The notes: a model not told the origin generated them from the sequence alone. DNA of 64,000 bases from Armatimonas rosea (GCF_014202505.1 NZ_JACHGW010000002.1:1473951-1537950); one strand, 5' to 3'; positions 26,351 through 35,694 are shown, counted from the stretch's first letter. Made by a program: numbers and translations.

Positions 26351-27238
26351 ATGCCCAATAAATACGCGCGCAAGCTGGCGGCAAAGCTCGCCCCGGACCC
26401 TGCGGCCTTTCTGGCGGCGCTGGAGGCGGGCAAGAGCGCTCGGCCGGCGGTGCTCTGGCTCGGCGAGTCCGTGGAGAGCCCGTTTGAGAGTCTCCCCCCC
26501 CCGCCGTGGCAGCCCGCGTTTGTGGAGGCCATGGCCGACGGCGAGCGTCCCGGACGCAACCCCCTCCACGACCAAGGCGCGTACTACTGCTTGGATCTGT
26601 CGTCGGTGTTTGAGGCCAGCGCGCTCTGTGGGCTCCCGAGTGGGGGGACGGTCGTGGATGTCTGTGCGGCACCGGGGGGCAAGACCATCTTTGCCCACCG
26701 TGCGCTCGCTCCGGAGCGCCTGATCGCTAACGAGGTGATCGGCAAGCGCCTCGGGCCTCTGACCGGAAACCTGCGGCGCTGCCAGGTCCCTGCCGAGACC
26801 CGCTGCGCGGACCCGTCGGTGCTGGCGACCGAGCTAGCAGGGCAGGCACGTGTCGTGCTGGTGGATGCGCCCTGCTCGGGGCAGTCGCTGCTGGCGCGGG
26901 GACAGGACAACCCCGGGGCGTTCCACCCGGTCAATGTCAATTCCTGCGCGAACCGCCAAAAACGCATCCTCGCCGAGTCCGTGGGGCTGCTGGCACCGGG
27001 GGGATTCCTACTCTACTCCACCTGCACCTACGCCACGGAGGAGAACGAGGAGGTTGTCGCCTGGCTCCTGAGCCGCTTCCCCGAGCTGATGGCGCAGGAG
27101 CTGCCCTCGCACGCTGCGCACCGCTCGCCGCACGCGTCGTTTCCCAGCTACCGTCTCTGGCCCGACGAGGGACGGGGATTTGGCGCGGGGGGATTTGTCG
27201 CCCTTTTGCAATTGTCTGGTATTCAGAAGTGTGTCTGA
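26351..27238 (+). CDS. RsmB/NOP-family RNA m5C methyltransferase
   Basis: A 295-residue class I SAM-dependent methyltransferase. The SAM loop is DVCAAPGGKT (about residues 102-111). The two cysteines of the RNA m5C mechanism are present in DAPCSGQ (about 175) and YSTCTY (about 224). The Asn-rich NVNSCANRQKRIL block and C-terminal KPGE-like region DEGRGFGAGGF agree with RsmF/YebU-type rRNA enzymes. It lacks the N-terminal NusB-like domain of RsmB. The mRNA is probably leaderless. The next gene begins about 40 nt after its stop, or overlaps it if the longer start is used. Confidence 0.88.
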   Translation: MPNKYARKLAAKLAPDPAAFLAALEAGKSARPAVLWLGESVESPFESLPPPPWQPAFVEAMADGERPGRNPLHDQGAYYCLDLSSVFEASALCGLPSGGTVVDVCAAPGGKTIFAHRALAPERLIANEVIGKRLGPLTGNLRRCQVPAETRCADPSVLATELAGQARVVLVDAPCSGQSLLARGQDNPGAFHPVNVNSCANRQKRILAESVGLLAPGGFLLYSTCTYATEENEEVVAWLLSRFPELMAQELPSHAAHRSPHASFPSYRLWPDEGRGFGAGGFVALLQLSGIQKCV

Positions 27239-27276
27239 CGAACCAATCATATTCGTTAGCATTGCGTGAATACGAG

Positions 27277-29829
27277 ATGAAGACACTACCCCTCAGCGCC
27301 CAGATCTTTTTAAAGCTTGTCTATGGAATAGGCGGAGCCCTGGTGCTGCTGGCGGTCTGGCAGCTCGCACACTACCGGAGTGCCGAGGGCCGGAGCTGGA
27401 CACACCTTGTGCTCTTCTTGATGCTGGCTGCCATTGTTGGCCCTAAAAAGATCAAGCTCACGGGGAAGAATATCGGCGATGATGTCGGCTCGATGTCTTT
27501 GGGCTTTACGGTAATCTACGCGACCATGCTTCACTTTGGGCCTGCGGCGGCGGTGTTTGCCGCCTGTGCCAATGTCTTTGTGGGGTGCTTCTCGCAGCCG
27601 TCGTACCAGCGCTGGTTCAATGTCGCGATCTCGACCATCGAGGCCACCCTGGCGGGGCTTGTGGTCTCTCTCCTGCGTGACCTCACCGTCCACGACTGGT
27701 TCCAGGGGAGAGTCTCGCCGTATCTTGAGGTGGGGCACCTCCCGGCGGTCCTGATTGGGGCGCTGGTCTACTACGCGGTCAACACGGGCGGGGTCTCCAC
27801 CGTGATCGCGCTGGCGACCAACCAGAAGCTTGTGACGCTCTGGAAGGAGAACTTCCTCTGGACCCTGCCGAGCTATCTGGCCGGTGCGAGTGCCAGCGGG
27901 CTCGCTCTGCTGCTGGTTCACATCCTCGATCAAAGACTCCACCAGCAACAACAAAACGTGGTCTTGACCGTCCTGCTCTTTCTGGCGCCCGTGGGCTACC
28001 TCACCTACATGATCTACGAGACCTACATGGCGCGGACTCGGGAGAAGCAGCAGCATATCGAGGAGCTCCAGACCAGCCAGGCCCAGCTCGCCGATCTCTA
28101 CCTGGCGACCATCAAGAGCCTCGCGCTGGCGATCGATGCCAAGGACCAGTACACCCACCAGCACATTATCCGGGTGCAGCGCTACGCGGTCGCGGTGGGC
28201 GAGCGCCTGGGGCTCTCCGAGAACGAGATGGAGGGGCTGCGTACGGGAGCGCTTCTGCATGATATCGGCAAGCTAGGGGTACCGGAGTATGTCCTGCTCA
28301 AGCCCGGCAAGCTCACCCCCGAGGAGTTCGACAAGATCAAAAAGCACCCCGAGATCGGGGCCGCGATCCTGGACCCGGTGGAGTTTCCCTGGCCCGTGCT
28401 CCCCGGCGTCAAGTACCACCATGAGAAGTGGGATGGCACGGGCTACCCGGAGGGGCTCAAGGGGGAAGACATTCCCTACACGGCCCGGATCCTGGCGGTC
28501 GCAGATGTCTACGATGCCCTGACCTCCACCCGCTCGTACCGCAATGCCTGGGACCACACCCGTGCGCTGGAGACCATTCGCAACGATGCGGGGACGCACT
28601 TTGATCCGAAGATTGCCCAAGCCTTCCTAGAGGTGATCGATGGGGTCGTGCAGGAGATGGCGCGCGAGGGGCACGGCCCGCTCGTGGCGCGGAAAGAGAC
28701 CCCGGTCTATGCCACAAAGGCAGAAGAGGCCGCCCGCGATATCCAGCAGGCATCGTCGGAGCTCTGGGCACTCTACGAGGTGGCACAGACCCTCTCGGCC
28801 AGCATGGGAATCTCCGAGACACTCGAGATCCTCGCCCGCAAGCTGGAGGCGATCTTGCCGGGAACCTCGTGCCTGTTCTTACTGAAAGAGGACCGGGGTG
28901 ACACGTCGGCACCCGTCTTAGTGGCGCGGGCTGCCGTGGGAACCAACCGCGAGCACTTCGTCAGCTGTCAGACACTGGGGCCGGAGAGCCTCTCACAGCG
29001 CGTGGTCGAGGAGCGCAAGACCTTTGTCGGTGCCTACGATGCCGACGATCTCCTGATCATGAGCGCTACCCAGGTGCCTTGGGTCCCCCTCAACGCCGCC
29101 TTGATCGTCCCCATTGTCCACCAGGGCGAGGCGCTGGGAACCATCAACCTCTACCACCAGCAAGTGGCCGCCTTTAGCCAGCACGACCAGCACTTGCTGG
29201 AGATGATCGCCGAGCGTGCCGCGATGGCGATCTACAACGGCCTACTCTACGACCGCACCCGAAACCATGCCTTTACCGACCCGCTCACCGAGCTCTATAA
29301 CCTGCGCTTCTTGACCCAGTACCTGGACAAGCGCTGCGTCGAGGGCGTGGGCACGACCGATCGGTTCGCCGTGCTCTGTCTGGACCTAGACAACTTCAAG
29401 CCCGTCAATGATAACTTCGGCCACCTGCGCGGCGACCAGGTGCTCCGCGACCTCGCCCAGCTCCTGCGGGACTCGGTGGGGGTGCGCGATATTGTCTCCC
29501 GCTACGGCGGCGATGAGTTCTTGGTGGTGCTGGAGAACGCGGGGGCAGACGAGGCGGCCAAGGTCGCTGATACCATCCGGCGGGTGATCTCTCTCTACGA
29601 CCCGGGTCTCCAGCACCCCCGCCTGGGCGCGCTGCATCTGGGCGTGAGTATCGGGGCCGCCTGCTTCCCCGAGGACGGCACCGACTGCACGTCACTTCTC
29701 TCCCACGCCGACCAGCACATGTACGAGGACAAGACCGACCGAAAGCTACGCAGCATGGCCGGCAACGAGGCGAGCGTGGTGGAGGGGCACAATCCCTTAG
29801 TGCTGGTTGAGGCACGAAAGGCCGCCTAA
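27277..29829 (+). CDS. Membrane HD-GYP / GAF / GGDEF cyclic-di-GMP enzyme
   Basis: An 850-residue protein. Residues 8-255 hold about seven membrane segments of an MASE-like sensor. An HD-GYP domain follows with HDIGK (about 328) and HHEKWDGTGYPEGLKG (about 381). Residues about 500-650 form a GAF domain. The C-terminal diguanylate cyclase domain has an intact active site, YGGDEF (about 743). The inhibitory-site position 5 residues before it reads GVRD rather than RxxD. Synthesis and breakdown of cyclic di-GMP may thus be joined in one protein. The ATG at 27277 opens a typical membrane start; an upstream ATG at 27229 overlaps the previous gene by 10 nt. Confidence 0.9.
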   Translation: MKTLPLSAQIFLKLVYGIGGALVLLAVWQLAHYRSAEGRSWTHLVLFLMLAAIVGPKKIKLTGKNIGDDVGSMSLGFTVIYATMLHFGPAAAVFAACANVFVGCFSQPSYQRWFNVAISTIEATLAGLVVSLLRDLTVHDWFQGRVSPYLEVGHLPAVLIGALVYYAVNTGGVSTVIALATNQKLVTLWKENFLWTLPSYLAGASASGLALLLVHILDQRLHQQQQNVVLTVLLFLAPVGYLTYMIYETYMARTREKQQHIEELQTSQAQLADLYLATIKSLALAIDAKDQYTHQHIIRVQRYAVAVGERLGLSENEMEGLRTGALLHDIGKLGVPEYVLLKPGKLTPEEFDKIKKHPEIGAAILDPVEFPWPVLPGVKYHHEKWDGTGYPEGLKGEDIPYTARILAVADVYDALTSTRSYRNAWDHTRALETIRNDAGTHFDPKIAQAFLEVIDGVVQEMAREGHGPLVARKETPVYATKAEEAARDIQQASSELWALYEVAQTLSASMGISETLEILARKLEAILPGTSCLFLLKEDRGDTSAPVLVARAAVGTNREHFVSCQTLGPESLSQRVVEERKTFVGAYDADDLLIMSATQVPWVPLNAALIVPIVHQGEALGTINLYHQQVAAFSQHDQHLLEMIAERAAMAIYNGLLYDRTRNHAFTDPLTELYNLRFLTQYLDKRCVEGVGTTDRFAVLCLDLDNFKPVNDNFGHLRGDQVLRDLAQLLRDSVGVRDIVSRYGGDEFLVVLENAGADEAAKVADTIRRVISLYDPGLQHPRLGALHLGVSIGAACFPEDGTDCTSLLSHADQHMYEDKTDRKLRSMAGNEASVVEGHNPLVLVEARKAA

Positions 29830-29847
29830 TGCCGTAGAATACGGCAT
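29829..29847 (+). promoter_or_regulatory. Perfect palindrome over the -10 box of the phosphoesterase gene
   Basis: ATGCCGTA-GAA-TACGGCAT is an 8-bp perfect inverted repeat with a 3-nt spacer. It contains the -10 box TAGAAT (29835-29840) and ends inside the start codon at 29846. It could be an operator or a start-codon-sequestering hairpin. Confidence 0.5.
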
Positions 29848-30685
29848 GAGCGACCCAAGACCGCTACTGACGATCGGGCTAGTTACCGATATCCACTATG
29901 CCGACAGCCGCCCTCGCGCCAACCGCTACTACCGTGAGTCTCTGACCAAGCTGGACGAGGCGGTTCGGGTCCTGCGCGAGAAGAAGGTCGATGTCGCTGT
30001 GGAGCTAGGGGACCTTATCGATGCCGGTGAGCGCGCCGATACCGCAACCGAGCTGGAGTTTCTCCGCCGCATCGATGCGGTCTTTACCCCCCTGAGCACG
30101 GACCGCCACTATGTCCTAGGGAACCACTGTGTCGCCACCCTGAAGAAATCGGAGTTTCTGGCGACCGTGGGGAAGAAGCACTCGTACTACACCGTGCACC
30201 GCAAGGGGGTCACGCTGATTTTTTTGGATGCCTGCTTCCGCTCCGATGGAGTGGCCTACGGCGAGGGCGAGTTCTCCTGGAAAGACACCGAGCTTCCCCT
30301 GGCGCAGCGCACCTGGCTGGAGAAGACCCTTGCAAAGGCCAAGGGGCCGGTCGTGGTCTTTGTGCACCAGCGGCTCGACACCCCGCCCGAGAGCCCCTAC
30401 ACCGTCAAGAGCGCCCCCGATGTCCGGCGGATTCTGGAGCAGAGCAAGAAGGTCAGTGCGGTGGTGATGGGGCACAGCCATAGCAACGCCCAGACCGTGA
30501 TCCAGGGGATTCCCTACCTCACCTTGGCGGCGCTGGTCGAGGGAAGTGGGCTGGAGAGTAGCGGCTACAGCATCCTGAGTGTCTTCGCCGATGGCAGTGT
30601 CTCGCTCGAGGGCTTTCGCAAGCACGCCCTGCACCCCGCCCACGGCAAGCGCCTACAACCAATCCCGACCCCGGAGGCTCTCTAG
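29846..30685 (+). CDS. Calcineurin-like metallophosphoesterase
   Basis: A 279-residue metallophosphoesterase. The metal-binding motifs appear in order: GLVTDIHYAD (Asp/His), ELGDLID (Asp), LGNHC (Asn/His), FVHQRLD (His) and VMGHSHSN (His/His). It has no signal peptide. It resembles the CpdA/ADPRibase-Mn-like branch, which splits cyclic nucleotides or ADP-ribose; the true substrate is not determined. The ATG is fixed by the -10 box. The ABC-exporter genes follow after 4 nt, so the three genes form an operon. Confidence 0.88.
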   Translation: MSDPRPLLTIGLVTDIHYADSRPRANRYYRESLTKLDEAVRVLREKKVDVAVELGDLIDAGERADTATELEFLRRIDAVFTPLSTDRHYVLGNHCVATLKKSEFLATVGKKHSYYTVHRKGVTLIFLDACFRSDGVAYGEGEFSWKDTELPLAQRTWLEKTLAKAKGPVVVFVHQRLDTPPESPYTVKSAPDVRRILEQSKKVSAVVMGHSHSNAQTVIQGIPYLTLAALVEGSGLESSGYSILSVFADGSVSLEGFRKHALHPAHGKRLQPIPTPEAL

Positions 30686-30689
30686 CAAT

Positions 30690-31451
30690 ATGCAGCTCAG
30701 TATTCAAGCCCGTGGCCTGGTCAAAGACTACGGCAAGCAGCGCGCGGTCGATGGCATCGACCTCGATGTGGCGGAGGGGGAGTTCTTTGGGTTTCTCGGC
30801 CCCAACGGCGCGGGAAAGTCCACGACCATCAAGATGCTCACGGGGATGCTCCGTCCCACCCAGGGCCAGGTGCTGGTCGCGGGCTACGACATGGCGAGCC
30901 AGCCCCTTGATGTCAAGCGCGTGATTGGGATCTTGCCCGAGGAAACCAGCCTCTACGAGCGGCTGACGGCGCGGGAGATGCTGCTCTTTGCGGGGCAGAT
31001 GTACGGCCTGAGCCGCACCGAGACCGAGGAGCGCACGCGCGATCTTCTGGGCGTGATGGAGCTTGCGAGCGACTCCGACAAGCTGATCGTGGACTTCTCG
31101 ATGGGGATGAAGAAGAAAGTGGCGCTGGCGGCAGCGCTGATCCACCGACCCCGCGTTCTCTTCCTGGACGAGCCCTTCAATGGGATCGACCCCATCTCCG
31201 TCCGCGCCATCCGCGATGTCCTCAAGGCCCTCACCGAGCACGGCACGACGATCTTTTTTACCTCGCATGTCATGGAGGTAGTCGAGCGGCTCTGTACCCG
31301 GATCGCCATCATCCAGAAGGGCAAGCTCGTGGGCCAGGGGACGATCGCGGAGCTACGGGAGCAGGCGGGCGAGGACGGTGCTCTGGAGGATGTCTTCCTC
31401 AAGCTGGTCTCCGCCGAGGCGACCCACACCGAGAACCTGACGTGGCTCTAA
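30690..31451 (+). CDS. ABC transporter ATPase (exporter type)
   Basis: A 253-residue ABC ATPase. Walker A is GPNGAGKST, the signature is a variant FSMGMKKK in place of LSGGQ, Walker B is RVLFLDEPF, and the switch histidine lies in FTSHVMEVVE. The family resembles CcmA/DRA ATPases of exporters. GGAGG is found 12 nt before the ATG, and the preceding gene stops 4 nt upstream. Its end overlaps the GTG start of the permease gene by 10 nt, so they are translationally coupled. Confidence 0.92.
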   Translation: MQLSIQARGLVKDYGKQRAVDGIDLDVAEGEFFGFLGPNGAGKSTTIKMLTGMLRPTQGQVLVAGYDMASQPLDVKRVIGILPEETSLYERLTAREMLLFAGQMYGLSRTETEERTRDLLGVMELASDSDKLIVDFSMGMKKKVALAAALIHRPRVLFLDEPFNGIDPISVRAIRDVLKALTEHGTTIFFTSHVMEVVERLCTRIAIIQKGKLVGQGTIAELREQAGEDGALEDVFLKLVSAEATHTENLTWL

Positions 31452-33058
31452 AGCGGCTGCTCTGGCTCCGCTGGCGGCTGACACTGCGCGGCTTTACCCG
31501 CAACAAGAGCTCGCTGGTGGGCTCGATTATCGGGCTGGTGGTTCTGGGCCCCTATGCTCTGGCGCTCGCGGGGGGGCTGGGCTATGGCCTCGTCAAGCTC
31601 GACCTGACCCTGGGAGAGGACGCGCTCCGGGCGGCGTTGCTCTTGCTGGCGGGGATCTGGGTGGTGGGGCCGCTGCTAGGCTTCCAGCCCAACGAGGCAC
31701 AGGACATCACGCGGCTGTTTGTCTATCCCGTGCCGGTCCGAACGCTCTTTCTCGGGGCGATCCTGGGCTGCTTCCTGGAGCTCACGACCCTCTTTCTCCT
31801 CCCAACCCTCCTGGCCACGGTGGTCGGAGCGGCATTTCACGGGGTGGGGGCGGCCCTTGTCGCGGTGACTGCCGTGTCGTTCTTTCTATTCCAGACCCTG
31901 GCGGCGAGCCAGGCGGTCACGCTGGCGCTTCAGGGCGTCCTGCGGAGCCGGAAGTGGCGCGATGTGGTCTTGTTGGTCGTGCCCCTCTTCTGGATCACCT
32001 GGCAGGTGGGGGTTCAGACCCTGAGCCGCGATGCGGTCAAGACCGACTGGCGTGCCTTTCTCGCCAGCCCCCTCTGGGACGGGCTGAATTTCTTGCCATC
32101 GGGGCTGGCGGCGCGTGCGGTGGGGGCGGGAATGAAGGGGCTCTGGCCGCTGGCAATCGCCTATCTCGGGGCGCTGGGGCTGGTGACCGTGGCGACTCTC
32201 TCCCTCTCGGGGTGGCTGGTGGGCAAGGCCTACCAGGGGGAGGCGGTCGGGGTTCCTGCACCGACAGGCACCCGGAAAAAGGCACAAGGTAGCACACGGC
32301 GGCGCCTGGGGCGTGCCCGGGGCATTCTGGGGGCGATTGTCCAGAAAGAGTGGGCGATCTTCACCCGCGATCCCTACTTCCGGCTCCTGGTGATGAACTA
32401 TCTCACGATGCTGGTGATCGGGGCCTTCTCCGCCCTCAGCCGGGGACGAGGGAGCGAGGGAGTCAGCTCGACCATCGCGCTGTGGGTGGCGACATCGCTG
32501 GGGCTGGTGCAGCAGACCCGGCTCTCCTACAATATCTTCGGGGCCGAGGCAAACGCCGCGAGCCTGCTCTTTGCCTACCCTCTTCGTCGGCGCGTGCTAC
32601 TTCTGGGAAAGAACCTGGCCAATCTCTCGGCGATCCTCCCGCTCAACCTGCTGGCAACGGTGGGGCTCTGCGCCGCACTCCACCGCCCCGACATGCTAAT
32701 CGTGCTGGTTCCCTGGATGCTCTGCGCCTCGGTGGTGATGACCGCAGTGGGGAATGCTGTCTCGGTGATGCTCCCACAGAGGGTCAATCCCAACGGGCTC
32801 CGCACGCGTGGTGCCAGTGGCGGCGAGGGGTTCCTCCAGTTTGGGATCACCCTTGCGGCACTCGTGCTCTATGTCCCGGTCTTGGCCGCTGTTCTCGTGC
32901 CGACCCTCTGGATCGAGAGCACCTGGCTCTGGCTGACAGTGCCGCTCGCCCTGTGCTACACGGGCGGGCTCTACGCACTCTCGCTCCGCCTGACCGAGGG
33001 CTGGCTGCTGGAGCGTGAGCCGCAGATCATCGCCCGGGTCGCCCGCCCCGAGAGCTAG
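31442..33058 (+). CDS. ABC exporter membrane subunit (ABC-2-like)
   Basis: A 538-residue membrane protein with about 12 hydrophobic segments and a hydrophilic loop near residues 270-300 rich in Lys/Arg (TRKKAQGSTRRRLGRARG). The conserved phrase KEWAIFTRDPYFR resembles that seen in ABC-2 type permeases. The start is GTG inside the ATPase gene. The cargo is unknown. The stop codon shares a CTAG with the stop of the convergent regulator gene. Confidence 0.82.
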   Translation: MALKRLLWLRWRLTLRGFTRNKSSLVGSIIGLVVLGPYALALAGGLGYGLVKLDLTLGEDALRAALLLLAGIWVVGPLLGFQPNEAQDITRLFVYPVPVRTLFLGAILGCFLELTTLFLLPTLLATVVGAAFHGVGAALVAVTAVSFFLFQTLAASQAVTLALQGVLRSRKWRDVVLLVVPLFWITWQVGVQTLSRDAVKTDWRAFLASPLWDGLNFLPSGLAARAVGAGMKGLWPLAIAYLGALGLVTVATLSLSGWLVGKAYQGEAVGVPAPTGTRKKAQGSTRRRLGRARGILGAIVQKEWAIFTRDPYFRLLVMNYLTMLVIGAFSALSRGRGSEGVSSTIALWVATSLGLVQQTRLSYNIFGAEANAASLLFAYPLRRRVLLLGKNLANLSAILPLNLLATVGLCAALHRPDMLIVLVPWMLCASVVMTAVGNAVSVMLPQRVNPNGLRTRGASGGEGFLQFGITLAALVLYVPVLAAVLVPTLWIESTWLWLTVPLALCYTGGLYALSLRLTEGWLLEREPQIIARVARPES

Positions 33059-35694
33059 TGGGAGAGGGCCTCCTGGCTCCGCTGGATCCGCTCCTGCAGG
33101 TCCGCGTGCAGAGAGTTTATGGTGAGCTGGTACTCCTGGCGCAGCCAGACAAGCTCCTGGAAGAGCCGCTGTGCTTGTGCGGGCTGTCCCTGATCGAGCA
33201 GAATCTCCGTCAGGCCGACAAGCGCAGCGGCCTCACCGCGCCTGTCTCCTAGCGCGGTAAAGTGCTGGAGGGCCTCCTGGTAGGCGGCCTCGGCGCGCGG
33301 CAGATCACGGCGCCGCTGCTCCAGTGAGCCACGGTTGATGAGGACGGTCGCAATTCCTGCACTATCCCCCAGCGCTTGACGCAGAGCAAGGGCTTCGTCG
33401 ATCAGGCGCTCGGCTTCCTCCAGCTCACCCTGTTGCATCGTGATAATACTCAGGTTGTTGAGGGTGACCCCAATACCGCGTGGCTGGTTGAGGGCTCGCC
33501 AGAGAGCAAGAGCCTCTTCGAGCCCCTGGCGGGCCGCCACGAGCTCTCCCCGCTCAAGCGCCATGCCTGCTTGGTTGCTGAGAATCCTCGCCTGGGTGAG
33601 GATATCGTCCGCCTCCCGAAAGTAGGTAAGCGCCTCGCGAAAGTAGCTCTGGGCGGTCTCATAGTCGGCACTCATTGCGCAGAGGACCCCGACGTTTTCC
33701 TGCAGCTCTGCGCGCTCCGCTGTGGCCGTGAGGTGGCTTAGGATGCCTTCCAGGAGAGGACGTCCCCCCGTACGGTGGTACCAGTAGAGCCGCAGTGCCC
33801 GTGCCCAGCGCAAGGCTCCCGCCGTGTCCCCGAGGGCAAGCAAGGTTTCTAGAGCCACACGCAGGTTGGCTTGTTCGGTGTCGAGCGTGGTCAGCCCTGT
33901 GGTGGTGTTGGTGTGTTGTGTCGCCAGCTCGACAAAGAACTGCGCGTGTGCACGCAGGGCATCGGCATGCTCCTGCTCGGAGAGGCTCGTGAGAGCAAGC
34001 TCACGGAGGGTCTCCAGCTGGGAGTAGCGGCCGTCGTGGGAGCGGATCAGCGAGCTGTCTTCCAGTGTCTCCAAGAGCGTGAGGGTGGCGAGCGGATCGG
34101 GGAGGCCACAGACAGCCTGTGCGGCCTCCAGGCTCCAGCCGCCCCGGAAGACACCGAGCCGCCGGAAGCCCGTGCGGTGCTGGTCGCTGAGGAGTCCCAG
34201 GCTACTCTCGACAATGCGGGTGAGGCTCTGGTGCCGAGGAGTCTCGCCTTCGGTGCGTCGTGCCAGCAGCGGTAGGCGCGTGCGCTGGACCTGCGCTAGG
34301 AGCGCCTCCGGAGTCAGGCTCCGCAGGTGCGCGGCGAGTAGCTCCAGCGCCAGCGGCAACCCCTCGGCCTGCTGGCAGAGAGCGACAACGACCTCCGCGT
34401 TCTCTTCCGTGAGGGCAAAGCGAGGGCGTAGCGCACTCGCACGCTCGACAAAGAGCTGGACACTGGCAAACTCGCTTAGCCGCTCCGGTGAGCCACGGTG
34501 CTGGGGGAGCTCCAGGGGCTCCAGTGGAAAGAGCACCTCGCCGGTGAGCCCCAGTGCCCGCCGTGAGGTGACCAGGCAGCGGACATGAGGCCGTTGCTCC
34601 AGCTCGGTGCGCAAGATGCGAGTTGCCTCTGCCCCAACCAGCTGCTCACAGTTGTCCAGGACCAGCAAGGTGTCTTCGGGGGAGTGTGGTAGGAGCCCTT
34701 CGAGTGTCTCTGGGAGCCGTGTGAGCTCCTGCCACTCCGCGAGCTCGAGAAAGCGTGCCGAGGAATGCGCCCGTGCGACCTCCAGCGCGAGGCGGGTCTT
34801 GCCGATCCCCCCCAGCCCGGTCACGGTCACGAGGCGGTGTGCCTGCAGGAGCTTGGTGAGTGTCTCCCGCTCCCGCTCGCGGCCCCGGAGTGCGGTGAGG
34901 GGAGTGGGGATTTGGGGGAGCGACTCGGCTGCGGTCGCGGTGGGAGCCGGAGTGGCGCTCTGGAGGGCTTGCCAGTGCGCCTGGGTCTGGGGGGACGGCT
35001 CCCCGAGGCGGCTCTCGAGGAGCAGGCGCCGGAACCGATGGTAGAGCTGCTGGGCCTCGGCGCGATTGCCTTGTTGGGTCAGTGTCGTGAGCTGGAGCCG
35101 GAGGAGCGACTCGCGCAGGGGATCGGTGGCGCGGAGCCGCTCTAGGAGCTCCAGAGCCTGGCTGGGGGGAAGCTGCGCCGCACGTGCCTCGCCCTGCGCC
35201 AAGAAGCTCTCTGCCAGCACGCGCCGCTCGGTCTCGACCCACTCCAGTGGGCAGCCGGGCAGCAGCTCGCCGCCGTAGCGCTCCAGAGCCCCCGCCTGGA
35301 ACGCCAGCACATCGGCGTCGTCTGGGCTCAGCTGGAGCGTGATGGTCTGCGGGGTGGGGGTGGTCAGGCGCTCGGCGGCGGGGCCTAGCGCATGGCGCAG
35401 GTCCGTGAGCGTGCGGCGCAGGTTGGCCCGGCCCTGCTCCGGGCTACTCTCAGGCCAGAGGATGCCGGCGAGCCAGTCGCGCTCCAGGCTCTTGTTGGCA
35501 TGGAGGGTCAGAACTCCCAGGAGCCAGAGCCCACTTTTCCCACGCAACGACGGCAGAGGGGCTCCCGCCACCGAAATCTCAACACGGCCCAACAGCTGAA
35601 TCCGCAACACTGCTCCCTTATTGCCCCTTCGTCCCCGTATTTCCTGCTTTTCGTCCACACTCTCGTCCACACGGTGCCGGTAGAGTGCCTGCAT
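33055..35694 (-). CDS. SARP/BTAD-type AfsR-like transcriptional regulator with STAND ATPase and TPR domains
   Basis: Up to 879 residues. Residues about 30-250 carry an OmpR-like winged helix (LRIQLLGRVEISVAG) and a bacterial transcriptional activator (BTAD) region. The STAND/NB-ARC ATPase follows with Walker A GLGGIGKTR and Walker B TLLVLDNCE, and the C-terminus is TPR (NNLSIITMQQGELEEAERLI type repeats). Such proteins activate neighbouring genes in response to a signal sensed by the TPR part. The ATG at 35694 overlaps the start codon of the divergent protease gene; GTG at 35610, just before the winged helix, is an alternative start. It probably controls the divergent papain-like gene. Confidence 0.88.
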   Translation of the reverse strand: MQALYRHRVDESVDEKQEIRGRRGNKGAVLRIQLLGRVEISVAGAPLPSLRGKSGLWLLGVLTLHANKSLERDWLAGILWPESSPEQGRANLRRTLTDLRHALGPAAERLTTPTPQTITLQLSPDDADVLAFQAGALERYGGELLPGCPLEWVETERRVLAESFLAQGEARAAQLPPSQALELLERLRATDPLRESLLRLQLTTLTQQGNRAEAQQLYHRFRRLLLESRLGEPSPQTQAHWQALQSATPAPTATAAESLPQIPTPLTALRGRERERETLTKLLQAHRLVTVTGLGGIGKTRLALEVARAHSSARFLELAEWQELTRLPETLEGLLPHSPEDTLLVLDNCEQLVGAEATRILRTELEQRPHVRCLVTSRRALGLTGEVLFPLEPLELPQHRGSPERLSEFASVQLFVERASALRPRFALTEENAEVVVALCQQAEGLPLALELLAAHLRSLTPEALLAQVQRTRLPLLARRTEGETPRHQSLTRIVESSLGLLSDQHRTGFRRLGVFRGGWSLEAAQAVCGLPDPLATLTLLETLEDSSLIRSHDGRYSQLETLRELALTSLSEQEHADALRAHAQFFVELATQHTNTTTGLTTLDTEQANLRVALETLLALGDTAGALRWARALRLYWYHRTGGRPLLEGILSHLTATAERAELQENVGVLCAMSADYETAQSYFREALTYFREADDILTQARILSNQAGMALERGELVAARQGLEEALALWRALNQPRGIGVTLNNLSIITMQQGELEEAERLIDEALALRQALGDSAGIATVLINRGSLEQRRRDLPRAEAAYQEALQHFTALGDRRGEAAALVGLTEILLDQGQPAQAQRLFQELVWLRQEYQLTINSLHADLQERIQRSQEALSH
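35651..35686 (+). promoter_or_regulatory. Direct repeats and -10 box upstream of the papain-like gene
   Basis: TCGTCCACAC occurs twice (35651-35660 and 35663-35672). The second copy ends 8 nt before the -10 box TAGAGT (35681-35686), which ends 6 nt before the ATG. Streptomyces SARPs bind direct repeats placed the same way, though with an 11-bp rather than 12-bp period. The SARP-type gene lies immediately divergent. Confidence 0.5.

Noticed and set aside
35651..35672. Direct repeats as a small tandem duplication of coding sequence only
   Set aside because: Not fully excluded, since they encode a repeated VDE in the regulator's longer form. I kept them as a candidate operator because of their position relative to the -10 box, with moderate confidence.
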